50,881 bases of DNA. Source: Verrucomicrobiales bacterium. GTDB lineage: Bacteria; Verrucomicrobiota; Verrucomicrobiia; Verrucomicrobiales; DEV007. Positions 42,731 through 50,881 of the stretch are shown piece by piece (position 1 is the stretch's first letter; each line of letters begins with the position of its first letter). The notes beneath the pieces were generated by a model, which was given only the letters and a program-made list of their open reading frames with translations, ran no database searches and was not told where the DNA came from. Both the position numbers and the translations under genes were made by a program. The stretch lies in contig JARGOD010000006.1 of NCBI GenBank assembly GCA_029210205.1, positions 14,474 to 65,354 on the forward strand, in the 5' to 3' direction.

Positions 42731-44209
42731 CTATTGCACCCCCTCAACCTCCAGCTCAATCGCATAAAATCCAGTTCGTGCCGTGACGTAGAGAGTCTTT
42801 CCGACGAGAAGGCAGTTCGCGGGTTTCTCCGGTGGGGTGAGGCGGAGGACTTCTTCGCCTTCGGGTGAAAAAGCGATCACGTCCTCCCAGGTCACGTAGA
42901 GATTGCCAAGTTTGTCGATCGTCATGCCGTCGCTGCCGACTGCGGCGAATTCGCGTTTGTTTGTGATCTTTCCAGGCCCCTCGATGTCATAAGCCCAGAT
43001 CTTGTCGGCACCGGGGTCAGCGATGTAGAGGATTTTAGCTTCAGGACAGGTGAGGATACCGTTCGGTTTTGTGAGATCGGCCGCGACCTGTGTGATCTTT
43101 CCTTTGCGATCGACATAGTAGACCGCCTCGACGTCCAGTTCACGGTCATCGCTCTTGCCATAGCGGGGGTCGGTGAAGTAGAAGCCACCGATCCCGTCAG
43201 GGGCGACGTCATTCGGGCTGTTCAGCTTCTTTCCGTCGAAGTTCTCTGCGAGGACGGTGACTTCGCCCGCGTAGTCTGTGCGAGTGAGGCGGCGCGCCCC
43301 GCCTTCACAGGCAATAAGCGCTCCGGCTGGCGTAAAGAAGAGACCATTTGCGCGCCCGCTTTGCTCGCGATAAATCGTCGTCTCTCCGCTCGTGGGATCG
43401 TAGACGTGAGTCCGCTCATTCGGGATATCGTTGAAATAGATCTTCCCGTCCGGACCAACGGCTGGCCCTTCCGTGAATTTGAATCCATCGGCAAGCGTCA
43501 CAAATTCCGCTCCCGCCTTCACGAGAGGTCCCTCGTGGGTGTAGGTGGTCGGGTTCGGCGTCGCATAGTCAGTCTCATCACCGAGATCCTGAATTCTGAT
43601 GTTCCGATAATGAACCTGAAGCTTGTCCTCCCGATTTCCAACGCCGTGGACCTGAAGCGCGATGAAACCTTTCGCAGTCGTGTCATCGGTCAGATCGGCG
43701 GCGCGGACTCCGTTGATAAAAGTAACGAGACGGTTCCCGATCGCTTCGATGCGATAGTGGTTCCAGTCATTCTGCTTAAAAGCGTAGCGAGCCGCCGGAT
43801 TCCCTGAAAGGTCGGCGAGCCAGCCATTCCGGCCCTCGTCATAAATGCCGGCGCTCCAACCGCGATCTGAGGGATCGATCTCCGCCTGATAGCCGTGGAC
43901 CCGGCCCTCTTTGTAATCAGGAGTGCTCAGAGAACGAAACTGGATGCCGCAGTTCAATGTCGGATCGACCTTGTATTCGACTTCGAGTATGAAATTACCG
44001 TAGTCTTTTTCGGTGCAGAGAAAAGAATTCGGTGTCTTTGGAACGGTCGTCCCGACAATAGCACCATCGATGACTTCGTAAGTCGCGATACCGCCGCGCT
44101 GTGTCCAGCCGTCGAGGTTTTCGCCGTTGAAAAGGTCGACCCAGTCGCCTGGTTCAGCGGCGAAGGAGAGGAGGGGAATGGTGAGAAAGGTGAGGATTAG
44201 TTGTTTCAT
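42731..44209 (-). CDS. Secreted DUF1080 domain fused to an SMP-30/gluconolactonase domain
   Basis: The 492-residue protein has a signal peptide (LILTFLTIPLLSFA), a DUF1080 (3-keto-glycoside hydrolase-like) jelly-roll domain at about 20-205 with the DWVDLFNGENLDGW start and YKEGRVHGYQAEID, and a six-bladed SMP-30/gluconolactonase propeller at about 230-490 (EGPAVGPDGKIYF, NSPNDVAPDGIGGFYF). The pair suits sugar or lactone breakdown outside the cytoplasm. It lies 44 bases after the sulfatase stop on the same strand, so the two are likely co-transcribed. Confidence 0.85.
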   Translation of the reverse strand: MKQLILTFLTIPLLSFAAEPGDWVDLFNGENLDGWTQRGGIATYEVIDGAIVGTTVPKTPNSFLCTEKDYGNFILEVEYKVDPTLNCGIQFRSLSTPDYKEGRVHGYQAEIDPSDRGWSAGIYDEGRNGWLADLSGNPAARYAFKQNDWNHYRIEAIGNRLVTFINGVRAADLTDDTTAKGFIALQVHGVGNREDKLQVHYRNIRIQDLGDETDYATPNPTTYTHEGPLVKAGAEFVTLADGFKFTEGPAVGPDGKIYFNDIPNERTHVYDPTSGETTIYREQSGRANGLFFTPAGALIACEGGARRLTRTDYAGEVTVLAENFDGKKLNSPNDVAPDGIGGFYFTDPRYGKSDDRELDVEAVYYVDRKGKITQVAADLTKPNGILTCPEAKILYIADPGADKIWAYDIEGPGKITNKREFAAVGSDGMTIDKLGNLYVTWEDVIAFSPEGEEVLRLTPPEKPANCLLVGKTLYVTARTGFYAIELEVEGVQ

Positions 44210-44253
44210 GGGATTTAGTTTAATGACAAGATTTTGGGAGGACCCCAAGCTCC

Positions 44254-45654
44254 TTACGGAGCGGGAGGAGTATGACTTTCTTTGATCCAGCGCTCCATCT
44301 TCTGAACCACATCAGGATGATCAGAGGCTACGTCAGTCATTTCTGAAGGATCATTTTCCAGATCAAAAAGGAGAGTCGGCGCAGGGTCGGGCTTCAGCGT
44401 GTCCAGCTGGACCGCTTTCCATTTCGTGGTCGTGACCGCTTTCCTTCCGCCCTTCTCGAGAAATTCCCAGTAGAGAAAATCGTGGTGGGTTTGCTCGTCA
44501 GGCTTTCCCAGTAAGGTGGGAATCAAGGAGACGCCGTCGAGTTGTTCAGGAATGTCAAAGCCGGCGACCTCAGCGAAGGTTGGAAACATGTCCTGAAAGC
44601 CGGAGAGAACGTCAGACTCCGAACCTGGAGCGATCTTCCCGGGCCAGGTCGCGATCGTCGGGACGCGGATCCCACCATCGAACAGGTCGCGTTTCATGCC
44701 GCGAAGATGACCGTTGGAGTCGAAGAACTCGGCGAGATGCTGACCTTCTTCGTGAGGGCCGTTGTCACTTGAAAATACGATGAGTGTGTTCTCAGAGAGT
44801 TCATGCTCATCCAGTTTCGCAACGAGCTGACCGACGTAGTCATCGACGATCCTCATCATTTCTGCGAAGCCCTTCTCAGGATCAGGCCAGTCTTCATCGG
44901 CGAACTCTCCATAACCGGGAACCTCCATGCCGTTTAGATAGGGTTCGCGTCCTGCTTCATTGTTTGTGTGAGGCATGTTCAGAGCGAAATAGAGAAAGAA
45001 TGGATTCTGTGCATTCTCGTCGATAAAGCTCAGCGCCTCCTTCGTGATAAAATGCGGGGCGTAGTCATTCTTGATCTTTGCGACCCCGGCACCCTCTTTC
45101 GGCTCGCCCAGGCCGTAGTCATCCTTCAGATACCAGGGGTCATCGAGGACGTTGTTCAGCTTTTCGATCTCCCCGTTCCGGATGAGGAATTCGGGGTAAA
45201 AATTGTGGGCGTGAAACATGTTCACGTAGCCGTAAAACTCGTCGAACCCAAAGCGGTTCGGCTCGTCGCGTTCCGGCGGATGACCAATTCCCCATTTGCC
45301 GAAGCATCCGGTCGCATACCCGACTTCCTTCAGTTTCTGCGGGATGATAATGTCATCCGGCTTGAGGAGAACGCGCCCGTTCCCCCGGACGGTTGCGTTC
45401 CCGGTATGCTTGCCGGTCATGAGGACGCAGCGTGAAGGCGCACAAACCGTCGAGCCTGAGTAGTGACGGGTCAGCCTCATGCCGCGTGCTGCGAGCGCGT
45501 CGATATGCGGCGTCTTCAATTGTTCCTGACCGAAGCATCCGAGATCATTGTAGCCAAGGTCATCGGCGAGGATGTAGACGATATTCGGCTTCCCTGCAGC
45601 GGTGGCAGTAAAGCCAAGATTGGCGACGAGAAAAAGAAGGGCGAGCGTTCGCAT
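44254..45654 (-). CDS. Secreted type I sulfatase
   Basis: The 466-residue protein has a signal peptide (LALLFLVANLGFTATA), sulfatase motif CAPSR at 71-75 with formylglycine precursor Cys71, metal ligands in LADDLGYNDLG, and FSSDNGPH. It strongly resembles the sulfatase at 12736-14160. The start is ATG 45654; an upstream ATG 48 bases earlier precedes the signal peptide. Encoded upstream of the DUF1080-SMP30 gene and divergent from another sulfatase. Confidence 0.9.
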   Translation of the reverse strand: MRTLALLFLVANLGFTATAAGKPNIVYILADDLGYNDLGCFGQEQLKTPHIDALAARGMRLTRHYSGSTVCAPSRCVLMTGKHTGNATVRGNGRVLLKPDDIIIPQKLKEVGYATGCFGKWGIGHPPERDEPNRFGFDEFYGYVNMFHAHNFYPEFLIRNGEIEKLNNVLDDPWYLKDDYGLGEPKEGAGVAKIKNDYAPHFITKEALSFIDENAQNPFFLYFALNMPHTNNEAGREPYLNGMEVPGYGEFADEDWPDPEKGFAEMMRIVDDYVGQLVAKLDEHELSENTLIVFSSDNGPHEEGQHLAEFFDSNGHLRGMKRDLFDGGIRVPTIATWPGKIAPGSESDVLSGFQDMFPTFAEVAGFDIPEQLDGVSLIPTLLGKPDEQTHHDFLYWEFLEKGGRKAVTTTKWKAVQLDTLKPDPAPTLLFDLENDPSEMTDVASDHPDVVQKMERWIKESHTPPAP

Positions 45655-45851
45655 GAGTCGCCGAGTGAACCGGAAAAGCTCTGAAAAGGAAAGAGATTCC
45701 ACCTGACGTTTTCGCGCGAATCGGTGACGGCAACGGCGAGGAATGCGCTCTTTCGCAAAATCTCACTGGAAAGTGGATTACGCGTAGAAGTGTGGAAAAG
45801 AGAAGTCAGTCCGGTGAAATTTTGCTAATTCAGTTAAACTGACAAAAAGGA

Positions 45852-47603
45852 ATGAAACGCTACCCGATACTCTTTCTCACACTCCTCTTTCTCGTTTCAC
45901 ACTCCGCGAAGGAGTTAAGTTTGGCAGAAGAGGAACGGCCCAATGTTATTCTTATCATGACGGATGACCAAGGCTACGGTGATCTCGGGTGTCACGGGAA
46001 CCCAATCCTGAAGACTCCACATTTGGATGCCCTCCACGGCGAAGCGGTTCGATTTACGGATTTCCATGTGAGTCCCTTTTGCACCCCGACTCGCGCTGCT
46101 CTCATGACAGGGAACTATCCGGCACGGACTGGTGCCTACCGCACCAGCGCCGGAAAAACGATGATGCATCCTGACGAAAAAACCGTCGCGAACCTCTTCG
46201 CCGATGCCGGATACGCGACCGGCATGGTCGGAAAATGGCACCTCGGTGACAATGCACCACACCGCCCTCAGGATCGGGGCTTTGAGGATGTCGTTTGGCA
46301 TCGTTGTGGGGGCATCGGCCAGGCCTCCGACTATTGGGGGAACGACTATTTCGATGACACTTACGAGCGAAACGGTGTCTTCGAAAAATTCGAAGGCTAC
46401 TGCACCGATGTTTGGTTTCGTGAGGGCGTTCGTTTTGTCGCAGAGAATAAAGAAAATCCGTTTTTTCTCTATCTCGCGCTGAACGCCCCTCACGGTCCCT
46501 ACTTTGTTCCCTCCGAGTGGGCGGAACCCTATCAAGGACAAAAAGACAAAGTCGCGAATCCGAATTTTTATGGAATGATCGCCAACATTGATCACAATGT
46601 CGGGATTCTCCGAAAGGCCCTCGAGGATCTTGAGATTGCCGAAAATACGATCCTCATTTTTATGACGGACAATGGAACGGCCGGTGGCGCAAAGTTCGAC
46701 GGGCTGAATTCTGAGGCGTTGATCGGATACAACGCGGGGCTGCGTGGTAAAAAATCCTCGGTCTACGACGGTGGCCATCGGGTGCCCTTTTTCATTCATT
46801 GGCCTGCGGGAGGTCTCGAAGGCGGTCGCGATATCGATACGCTCGCAGCTCATCTCGACGTCTTGCCGACCCTCGCGGATCTTTGTGGTATTCCGATTCC
46901 TGATGGTTACGAGCCCGATGGAGTCTCGCTTGTGCCCTTGTTAGAAGGAGATGACCAACTCTGGGAGCGGGAGCATCTCATCGTTCAATTCATGGGTGGT
47001 GCCTACGGCCGGGGAATTCCGGCACCTTTTGAATATTCTGCGGTTTTGACTGAGCAGTGGCGACTCGTGAATTCAGATGGACAGGGCCTCTTTGATATTC
47101 GGAATGATCCAGCGCAGAGAGACGACCTGTCGTCTCATCATCCGGAGGTAGTGAAGTCTATGCGTGAGCGATACCTGCCGTTTTGGGAGTCAGTCTCGCC
47201 GAGGATGACGCCGGTTCGAATTGATATTGGAAATTCTGTGGAGAAATCGACGGTGCTTTGCTCCCAGGATTGGTATAAGGAAGTGGGAAATCCGCCCTGG
47301 AATTTCGGTTCGATCAGGAAACTGCCCCGGGAAACCGGACCGTGGATGATCGAAGTAAAAGAAGCAGGGAAGTATCGGTTTACACTCCGGCAGTTCCCCA
47401 AAGAAGCGGATAAAGAAGTCATCGCGGAGCGGGCGAAAATCGAGATAGCGGGGAAGGTCGAGGAGAAGTCGGTGCAAACGGGGAGCAAAGGTGTTGTTTT
47501 TGAGATGGACCTTCCCAAGGGGCCGACGGAGTTGGTCACCTATCTGTATGATGAGAAGGGAGAGGCGGGGGGCGCCTATTTCACCGAAGTTGAAAAACTT
47601 TAA
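45852..47603 (+). CDS. Secreted sulfatase with CTPTR motif and C-terminal beta domain
   Basis: The 583-residue protein has a signal peptide (YPILFLTLLFLVSHSA), a sulfatase core with Cys77 in SPFCTPTRAALMTG and MTDDQGYGDLGCHGNP, and about 100 extra residues at the C-terminus that look like a beta-sandwich. The motif has Thr where the classic signature has Ser (CxPSR). The 197-base divergent gap with the 44254 gene holds no other gene. The stop overlaps the sbcC stop on the other strand by four bases. Confidence 0.9.
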   Translation: MKRYPILFLTLLFLVSHSAKELSLAEEERPNVILIMTDDQGYGDLGCHGNPILKTPHLDALHGEAVRFTDFHVSPFCTPTRAALMTGNYPARTGAYRTSAGKTMMHPDEKTVANLFADAGYATGMVGKWHLGDNAPHRPQDRGFEDVVWHRCGGIGQASDYWGNDYFDDTYERNGVFEKFEGYCTDVWFREGVRFVAENKENPFFLYLALNAPHGPYFVPSEWAEPYQGQKDKVANPNFYGMIANIDHNVGILRKALEDLEIAENTILIFMTDNGTAGGAKFDGLNSEALIGYNAGLRGKKSSVYDGGHRVPFFIHWPAGGLEGGRDIDTLAAHLDVLPTLADLCGIPIPDGYEPDGVSLVPLLEGDDQLWEREHLIVQFMGGAYGRGIPAPFEYSAVLTEQWRLVNSDGQGLFDIRNDPAQRDDLSSHHPEVVKSMRERYLPFWESVSPRMTPVRIDIGNSVEKSTVLCSQDWYKEVGNPPWNFGSIRKLPRETGPWMIEVKEAGKYRFTLRQFPKEADKEVIAERAKIEIAGKVEEKSVQTGSKGVVFEMDLPKGPTELVTYLYDEKGEAGGAYFTEVEKL

Positions 47604-50533
47604 ACTGTCGGAACGACTTTAATCTCACTGACCCCGCCCGGTTGTTTTTCGACGATGATTTGAGTGCCGATTCTCTCCTTCAACAAATCAACATGAGAGA
47701 TGACGCCAACCGTTTTGTGATCCTGTTGGAGGCTTTCCAAGGTTGCGATCGCGACTTCGAGCGAGTCAGGATCGAGACTGCCAAAGCCTTCATCGATGAA
47801 GAGGGAGTCAATGCGCACAGTGCGGCCGGCGAGGTCGGACAATCCGAGGGCGAGCGCGAGGCTTGCAAGGAAGCTTTCGCCGCCTGACAAACTCGCCATG
47901 GGGCGCTTTGCTCCGGCTTGATGGAGGTCTTCGATTTCGAGATTGAGTTCTCCGGTAAGGTCGCGGCAAATGCGGTAGCGGTCGCTCAATTTGATGAGAT
48001 GGCGGTTCGCGTGTCGGGTCAAAATATCGAGGGAGATCGACTGGGCGTAACGGCGAAACTTTGCGCCATCGTGGGAGCCGATCAATTCTTTGAGACGTCG
48101 CCAGACGGCGAAATGTTTTTTGTCCTCCGCGAGTTCTTTCTCGCTTTCCTCTTTGCGCTTCCGGTTTTGATCGTCAGTCGCGAGTGCGCTGCGTCGCGCC
48201 GATTGTGCTTCGAGGAGTTGATCGCGTCCACTTCTCAGCTCTTGCTGCTTCTCGATAAAGGCGTTGGCATCACTGCCTTCGAGAACCTGTTTGGCGAGGA
48301 GGTCGGTAACGTCTTTCGCGGCTTGTTTTGAGAGAGCCTCCGCGGCGGCAGTTCGCTGTTTCAAATCGTTTTCGAGGGTTTCCAATTCGTCGGCGACTTC
48401 GCTCGTGAGATTAGCCTCACGCAAAGTGGGGAGACTGGCGAAATCGGAATCGGCGACTGCCAAGTGGAGTGCCTCGCTAACCGATTTCAGTTTGGCAGCG
48501 GCGGATTCGGCGTCCTTCTTCCGCTCGGTGCTTTGCGAGGCGGAGAGTTGTTCTGACGAGACTGCGTCGTGGAAATCGTCTTCGGCTTTGTCGAGAGAGA
48601 TGGGAGATACATTGCCGGCTACGACCGACGATAGCTTTTCGATTTTACTCTGCTTGTTGAGGAGTCGTGCCGCCTCCTCTAATGTCTGTTGAATGCGGGT
48701 CTCGGCTTCTTGTTTCTTCTTTGCACCTGCTTCGCCTTGCTTTTCGTGTTCGCGGAAATCTCCGGCTCGCTTTTGGAGATTGGATTGCAAGGCCGCTTCC
48801 TCGCCGGGGGCCGGGATCCCGCTGGCGAGTGGCTTAAGGAGTTGCTTCAGTTCTGCCTCGCTTGCCTCGACTCTGTTTGTGGCCTCGATAAGTTCAGCGC
48901 GTCCTGCTTCAAGTCGCTTCAGGTCGTCCGAGAGTTTCTTGTATTCATCTCGTGCTTTCTCAAGGTGGACGTTGGCTTTGGTGACCTCTTCTTCGAGCGC
49001 AGCGATACCGGAATCGGCGGGGGCGCCGTCGGCAAAAGGATGTTCCTCTGAGCCGCAAAGGGGACACGCTTCGCCGGGCTGGAGATTGGCGCGGTGGTGA
49101 TCGAGGCTTGCAACGAGACGCGTTTTGTCGAGATGGTCTTGACGCAGATTCAGCTGTCGAGCGGCTTCCTGCCCTGCCTCTTTAAGTAAGCTCTGTTTTC
49201 CGCTTCCGGCAGAGATCATTTCATCAATGAGGGAACCCTGTTCTGTGCCTGACAAGCCTACCAAAGATGCGGGTAGGTTGGTCGCTTGATCAGGAGCGAC
49301 GTCATGGGCGACCCGGGTCCAGGCGGTCCAGTATCGCGTCGCGGTTTCGCGGGCGTTTTTCGTTTCTCCAATCGCGGAAACCAAGTCACCGAGAATCTGC
49401 GTGAGCGTTTCATCGGCGCGATTTTCTTCCAGCCATTTATTCGCTGTCGCCGTTTCCGCTTCGGCTTCTTGCGCCGCCTTCTTTGCTGCGGTTTCGCTGT
49501 CTTTTGCTTTGGAAAGCGCAGTGCTCAGGGAAACTTGAAAAACGGCAGTCGCCCGGTCGTGCCGGGCTTTGGCCTCCTCGTGGTTTTTCTGTGCAACGAC
49601 AAGCTTCGCTTCGGCATCTTGCGCAGTGGACTCAGCGTGATCGAGATCCGAGAGCTGTTTCGTGAAGGGTAGGGTCGCGCGGTGGAGTTTCAGTTGCTCC
49701 AGTTTTGGTTTGGCAACTTCTTGTGATTCGTCGAGGGCCGCTTTGTCTTTCCGGGCAGCGGCTTCTTTCTCACGGGCCGTCGTCAGTTGTTTAATCGCTG
49801 CCAGCATCTCAGTCCCGTGTTCGATCTCGGCGGAGAGCTTTTTGTCCTCGGCGTCGCCAGCCTTGAGGGCGGCACTGAGTTCCTTCCGTGCTTCTTCTTC
49901 GAGCAATTCGATTTGCTCCAGTCCTGCCGCTCTTGCGTTTAGATCCGCTTCGCGGCGATTTGCTTCTTCATGCGCTAGCTTTCCGAGGCGGGTGTAGATC
50001 GTGGTGCCGGTAAGGCTTTCCAGCAACCCGGCCCGTTCGTTGGCATCGGCTTTGAGAAAGCGGGCGAAGTCTCCCTGCGCGAGGAGAACGCTTCGCAAAA
50101 AGCGGTCGTAGTTCAGGCCTAAGAGATCCTCAATCTTTTGCTCGGCCTCACGGATTTGCTGGGCGAGAGGTTCTCCAGAGGCGTCATAGATGTAACGCTT
50201 CGGGGCCTGGAGTTTTCCACCGGGTTTCTTCCCGGCTCGGTGTCTTTCCCAGGCGGCACGGTAGACGCCGGACGTTACTTCAAATTCGACCTCTGCAGAG
50301 CATTCCCCGCAGTGGCGCGTCATGACATGCTCGGGGTTCGATTCGTTCCCGTATCGCGCCACTTTGCCGTAGAGGGCGAGGGTGATCGCATCGAGCAAAG
50401 TGGTTTTTCCTGCGCCGGTCGGACCGGTGATTGCGAAGAGTCCGGCACTGGCGAGCGGCTCTTCGTCGAAACGAACGAGGTGCTCTCCCTTGAGAGAATT
50501 CAGATTTTGAAGACGGACGCTGAGGATTTTCAT
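47600..50533 (-). CDS. sbcC: SbcC nuclease subunit (Rad50-like ATPase)
   Basis: The 977-residue SMC-like protein has Walker A GPTGAGKTT near residue 38, two long coiled-coil stretches around a zinc hook CPLC (490-493), and a C-terminal lobe with SLSGGESF (ABC signature) and SLFIDEGFGSLD (Walker B). With SbcD it cuts hairpins and processes DNA ends. It overlaps the sbcD stop by four bases (ATGA), as usual for this operon. Confidence 0.95.
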   Translation of the reverse strand: MKILSVRLQNLNSLKGEHLVRFDEEPLASAGLFAITGPTGAGKTTLLDAITLALYGKVARYGNESNPEHVMTRHCGECSAEVEFEVTSGVYRAAWERHRAGKKPGGKLQAPKRYIYDASGEPLAQQIREAEQKIEDLLGLNYDRFLRSVLLAQGDFARFLKADANERAGLLESLTGTTIYTRLGKLAHEEANRREADLNARAAGLEQIELLEEEARKELSAALKAGDAEDKKLSAEIEHGTEMLAAIKQLTTAREKEAAARKDKAALDESQEVAKPKLEQLKLHRATLPFTKQLSDLDHAESTAQDAEAKLVVAQKNHEEAKARHDRATAVFQVSLSTALSKAKDSETAAKKAAQEAEAETATANKWLEENRADETLTQILGDLVSAIGETKNARETATRYWTAWTRVAHDVAPDQATNLPASLVGLSGTEQGSLIDEMISAGSGKQSLLKEAGQEAARQLNLRQDHLDKTRLVASLDHHRANLQPGEACPLCGSEEHPFADGAPADSGIAALEEEVTKANVHLEKARDEYKKLSDDLKRLEAGRAELIEATNRVEASEAELKQLLKPLASGIPAPGEEAALQSNLQKRAGDFREHEKQGEAGAKKKQEAETRIQQTLEEAARLLNKQSKIEKLSSVVAGNVSPISLDKAEDDFHDAVSSEQLSASQSTERKKDAESAAAKLKSVSEALHLAVADSDFASLPTLREANLTSEVADELETLENDLKQRTAAAEALSKQAAKDVTDLLAKQVLEGSDANAFIEKQQELRSGRDQLLEAQSARRSALATDDQNRKRKEESEKELAEDKKHFAVWRRLKELIGSHDGAKFRRYAQSISLDILTRHANRHLIKLSDRYRICRDLTGELNLEIEDLHQAGAKRPMASLSGGESFLASLALALGLSDLAGRTVRIDSLFIDEGFGSLDPDSLEVAIATLESLQQDHKTVGVISHVDLLKERIGTQIIVEKQPGGVSEIKVVPTV

Positions 50534-50881
50534 GGCGCGTCGATCAGTTCGGGTTGCGCTTCCATTTCCACGAGGCGTGAGAAGGCGAGTTTGAGCTCGG
50601 CGGTTTCTTCTTCAGTGAACTGTTCCTGCTGGTCGAGGAGATGTTCGAAAACACGAGCTGGTTGATCGAGTAATGACTCGATCGCTTCGTCATCGGTCGA
50701 TTCTTCGACGGACATGCTTACGAGAGAATCCGCTCGGCCGCGAATCACTTTTAGGACATCAAACTCGCGATCCTCAATGAGCGTGGCAACGCGTTCGGTG
50801 AGATTGTCTTCGAGAGCGGCGTCCTTGACGATAAGTTCAACCCAGGTGCGGAGATCTCCGGCTTTTTCGGAAAAGTCGCCG
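50530..50881 (-). CDS. sbcD: C-terminal part of SbcD nuclease subunit (partial)
   Basis: The frame is open from the window edge to the TGA at 50530-50532, giving about 116 residues. It contains WVELIVKDAALEDN and RVATLIEDREFDVL, the pattern of the SbcD capping domain, and a Glu/Leu-rich C-terminal tail. Its position directly before sbcC with an ATGA overlap identifies it; the phosphoesterase motifs lie outside the window. Confidence 0.85.
   Translation of the reverse strand, partial: GDFSEKAGDLRTWVELIVKDAALEDNLTERVATLIEDREFDVLKVIRGRADSLVSMSVEESTDDEAIESLLDQPARVFEHLLDQQEQFTEEETAELKLAFSRLVEMEAQPELIDAP

Overview
The window reads as chromosomal DNA of a free-living aerobic bacterium, most likely of the phylum Verrucomicrobiota (inference from gene content; no 16S or other marker is present). 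Pointers are a caa3-type oxidase operon preceded by cbb3-like genes, several secreted sulfatases, a DUF1080/gluconolactonase-type secreted enzyme, a type IV-prepilin-like secreted protein, the coproporphyrin-type heme enzyme HemQ/ChdC, and weak use of Shine-Dalgarno sequences. I see no phage, insertion sequence, CRISPR, tRNA or rRNA. No intergenic stretch exceeds about 230 bases.

Region 1 (1-12658) is one long rightward respiratory locus: the tail of an unknown Lys/Pro/Ala-rich protein, a CcoN-like membrane protein that has lost nearly all heme and copper ligands, a CcoO-like monoheme cytochrome, a membrane-anchored monoheme cytochrome c, then the caa3-type oxidase genes ctaD, ctaE (with a large His-rich insertion), a subunit IV, two tiny membrane proteins and ctaC. 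A strong terminator follows, then the biogenesis genes ctaA, ctaB, SCO, a DUF420-DUF1573 fusion and a membrane-anchored rhodanese. This is the most unusual part of the window: a catalytically dead cbb3-like module sits upstream of an active-looking A-type oxidase that itself lacks the K-channel lysine.

Region 2 (12659-31558) is a mosaic of short units: a sulfatase, a gamma-glutamylcyclotransferase-like protein, a lipoprotein, a WYL regulator, a LysM envelope protein, a PspA protein, a family-4-like uracil-DNA glycosylase missing one cluster cysteine, unknown secreted proteins, a prepilin-like protein, a CbiX chelatase overlapping a DR2241-type Fe-S protein, PhoX phosphatase, MetY, a desaturase-Rieske-reductase triple fusion and an aldose epimerase.

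Region 3 (31559-42730) holds an AraC regulator, a FAN1-type nuclease fused to a DnaQ-type exonuclease, an orphan RbsA-like sugar ABC ATPase, MnmA with a small coupled gene, an M23 peptidase, a TPR protein behind a leader terminator, HemQ, a ferredoxin and a DciA/DUF721 protein.

Region 4 (42731-50881) has a DUF1080-SMP30 fusion, two more sulfatases around a shared divergent promoter region (polysaccharide or sulfated-glycan use, inferred), and sbcC with the 3' end of sbcD.

A structural habit recurs: many convergent gene pairs have stop codons within a few bases of each other or overlapping, leaving no room for classical terminators.
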